NCBI RefSeq assembly: GCF_024584805.1
Contig: NZ_CP075715.1
Location: 7,783,526 to 7,847,525, forward strand
Origin: Streptomyces sp. FIT100
Lineage (GTDB): Bacteria; Actinomycetota; Actinomycetes; Streptomycetales; Streptomycetaceae
Direction: 5' to 3'
Length of the DNA: 64,000 bases
In this document: in pieces, positions 63,784 through 64,000 of the stretch
How positions within the stretch are numbered: position 1 is the first letter of the stretch
How the letters are laid out: every line of letters starts with the position of its first letter
Translations under genes and position numbers: made by a program
The notes under the pieces: generated by a model
Told to the model about the DNA's origin: nothing
Database searches by the model: none
Seen by the model: the letters and a program-made list of their open reading frames with translations, nothing else

Positions 63784-63950
63784 GCGCCGCCTCCATCGCT
63801 CATGTGCGGTGCATTACGCCGTTCCGACCAGCGTACGCCTTCTTTCTGTAGGTTTTGCCTGAAAATTGCCGACTTGTTCCCCTGCTACGTTGCGACGCAA
63901 GGAAGCAGGGGCACACCGAGGGCATGCCGATGCACACCGAGGGAGGCGCG

Positions 63951-64000
63951 ATGGTCCGGCGCTCGGGTCCCTTCTGGGACGCGGTCGAGGGTCGTCACCC
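63951..64000 (+). CDS. Start of a probable PaaI-type thioesterase (continues past window)
   Basis: ATG 63951 follows GGGAGG at 4 nt and opens MVRRSGPFWDAVEGRHP, resembling the first residues of PaaI-like hotdog thioesterases (FWDAVEGR...PP). Only about 16 codons are visible, so the call is tentative. The 167-nt gap to gltD is relatively AT-rich around 63835-63880 and carries both divergent promoters. Confidence 0.5.
   Translation, partial: MVRRSGPFWDAVEGRH

Overview
The window is chromosomal DNA from a high-GC actinomycete, almost certainly Streptomyces or a close relative. Base composition is very high in G+C, with strong third-position bias in every real gene. It carries conservon (cvn) signalling genes, an MHYT membrane protein, DUF4396- and DUF5133-type proteins, a CsoR-like copper operator and many GTGA/ATGA translationally coupled starts. 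No tRNA, rRNA, CRISPR array or complete insertion sequence was found.

Region 1 (1-14995, all minus strand) is one tightly packed operon of 14 genes, cut by the left edge. Read from 14995 downward it encodes an APH-like kinase, a DhnA/AroA'-type class I aldolase, a WbpA-like UDP-sugar dehydrogenase, a WbpP-like UDP-GlcNAc 4-epimerase, two glycosyltransferases, a NagA-like deacetylase, a Gfo/Idh/MocA oxidoreductase, an IolB-like isomerase, two medium-chain dehydrogenases, a second Gfo/Idh/MocA oxidoreductase, a TIM-barrel sugar isomerase and a NodB-type deacetylase. The set looks like inositol-catabolism-type chemistry joined to aminosugar activation and glycosyl transfer. It is the best candidate here for an undescribed pathway.

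Region 2 (15.4-22.1 kb) has two Streptomyces-type hypothetical proteins, a methyltransferase, an MHYT sensor and a three-gene conservon (cvnA-cvnB-cvnC) that lacks its usual fourth gene. A cvnD-type GTPase lies alone at 30.3 kb and a second cvnB-type roadblock protein at 33.7 kb. Two copies of a dispersed repeat, in opposite orientation, sit at 22.16-22.35 kb and 31.87-32.03 kb.

Region 3 (22.4-33.5 kb) is accessory metabolism: nucleoside hydrolase, DJ-1/PfpI protein, transketolase, type II NADH dehydrogenase, an AraC regulator divergent from a phytanoyl-CoA-type dioxygenase, and a PPOX protein. A pseudogene patch at 24.6-26.6 kb holds a release-factor-like gene broken by one stop codon, a truncated cation-efflux gene and a frameshifted LigD polymerase remnant.

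Region 4 (34-43 kb) has a sigma-like/zinc-finger/lectin fusion, a DUF4396 membrane protein behind a CsoR-type operator, an ATP-dependent DNA ligase, a DUF3574-type secreted protein, a TetR regulator and a saccharopine-dehydrogenase-like protein.

Region 5 (43-53 kb) is lipid and glycerol-phosphate chemistry: a diacylglycerol-kinase-type lipid kinase, two alkyl-DHAP-synthase-like FAD oxidases (one apparently frameshifted), TetR-GlpD and a secreted ceramidase. Between the second oxidase and the ceramidase is a relic of thrS preceded by a threonine-rich attenuator.

Region 6 (53-64 kb) has an SLT-type secreted protein, an internally deleted UvrA-like gene, a uracil-DNA glycosylase, a PP2C phosphatase, a VOC protein, a penicillin-binding protein, an MFS-methyltransferase pair, a stand-alone GltD-like protein and the first codons of a probable thioesterase.
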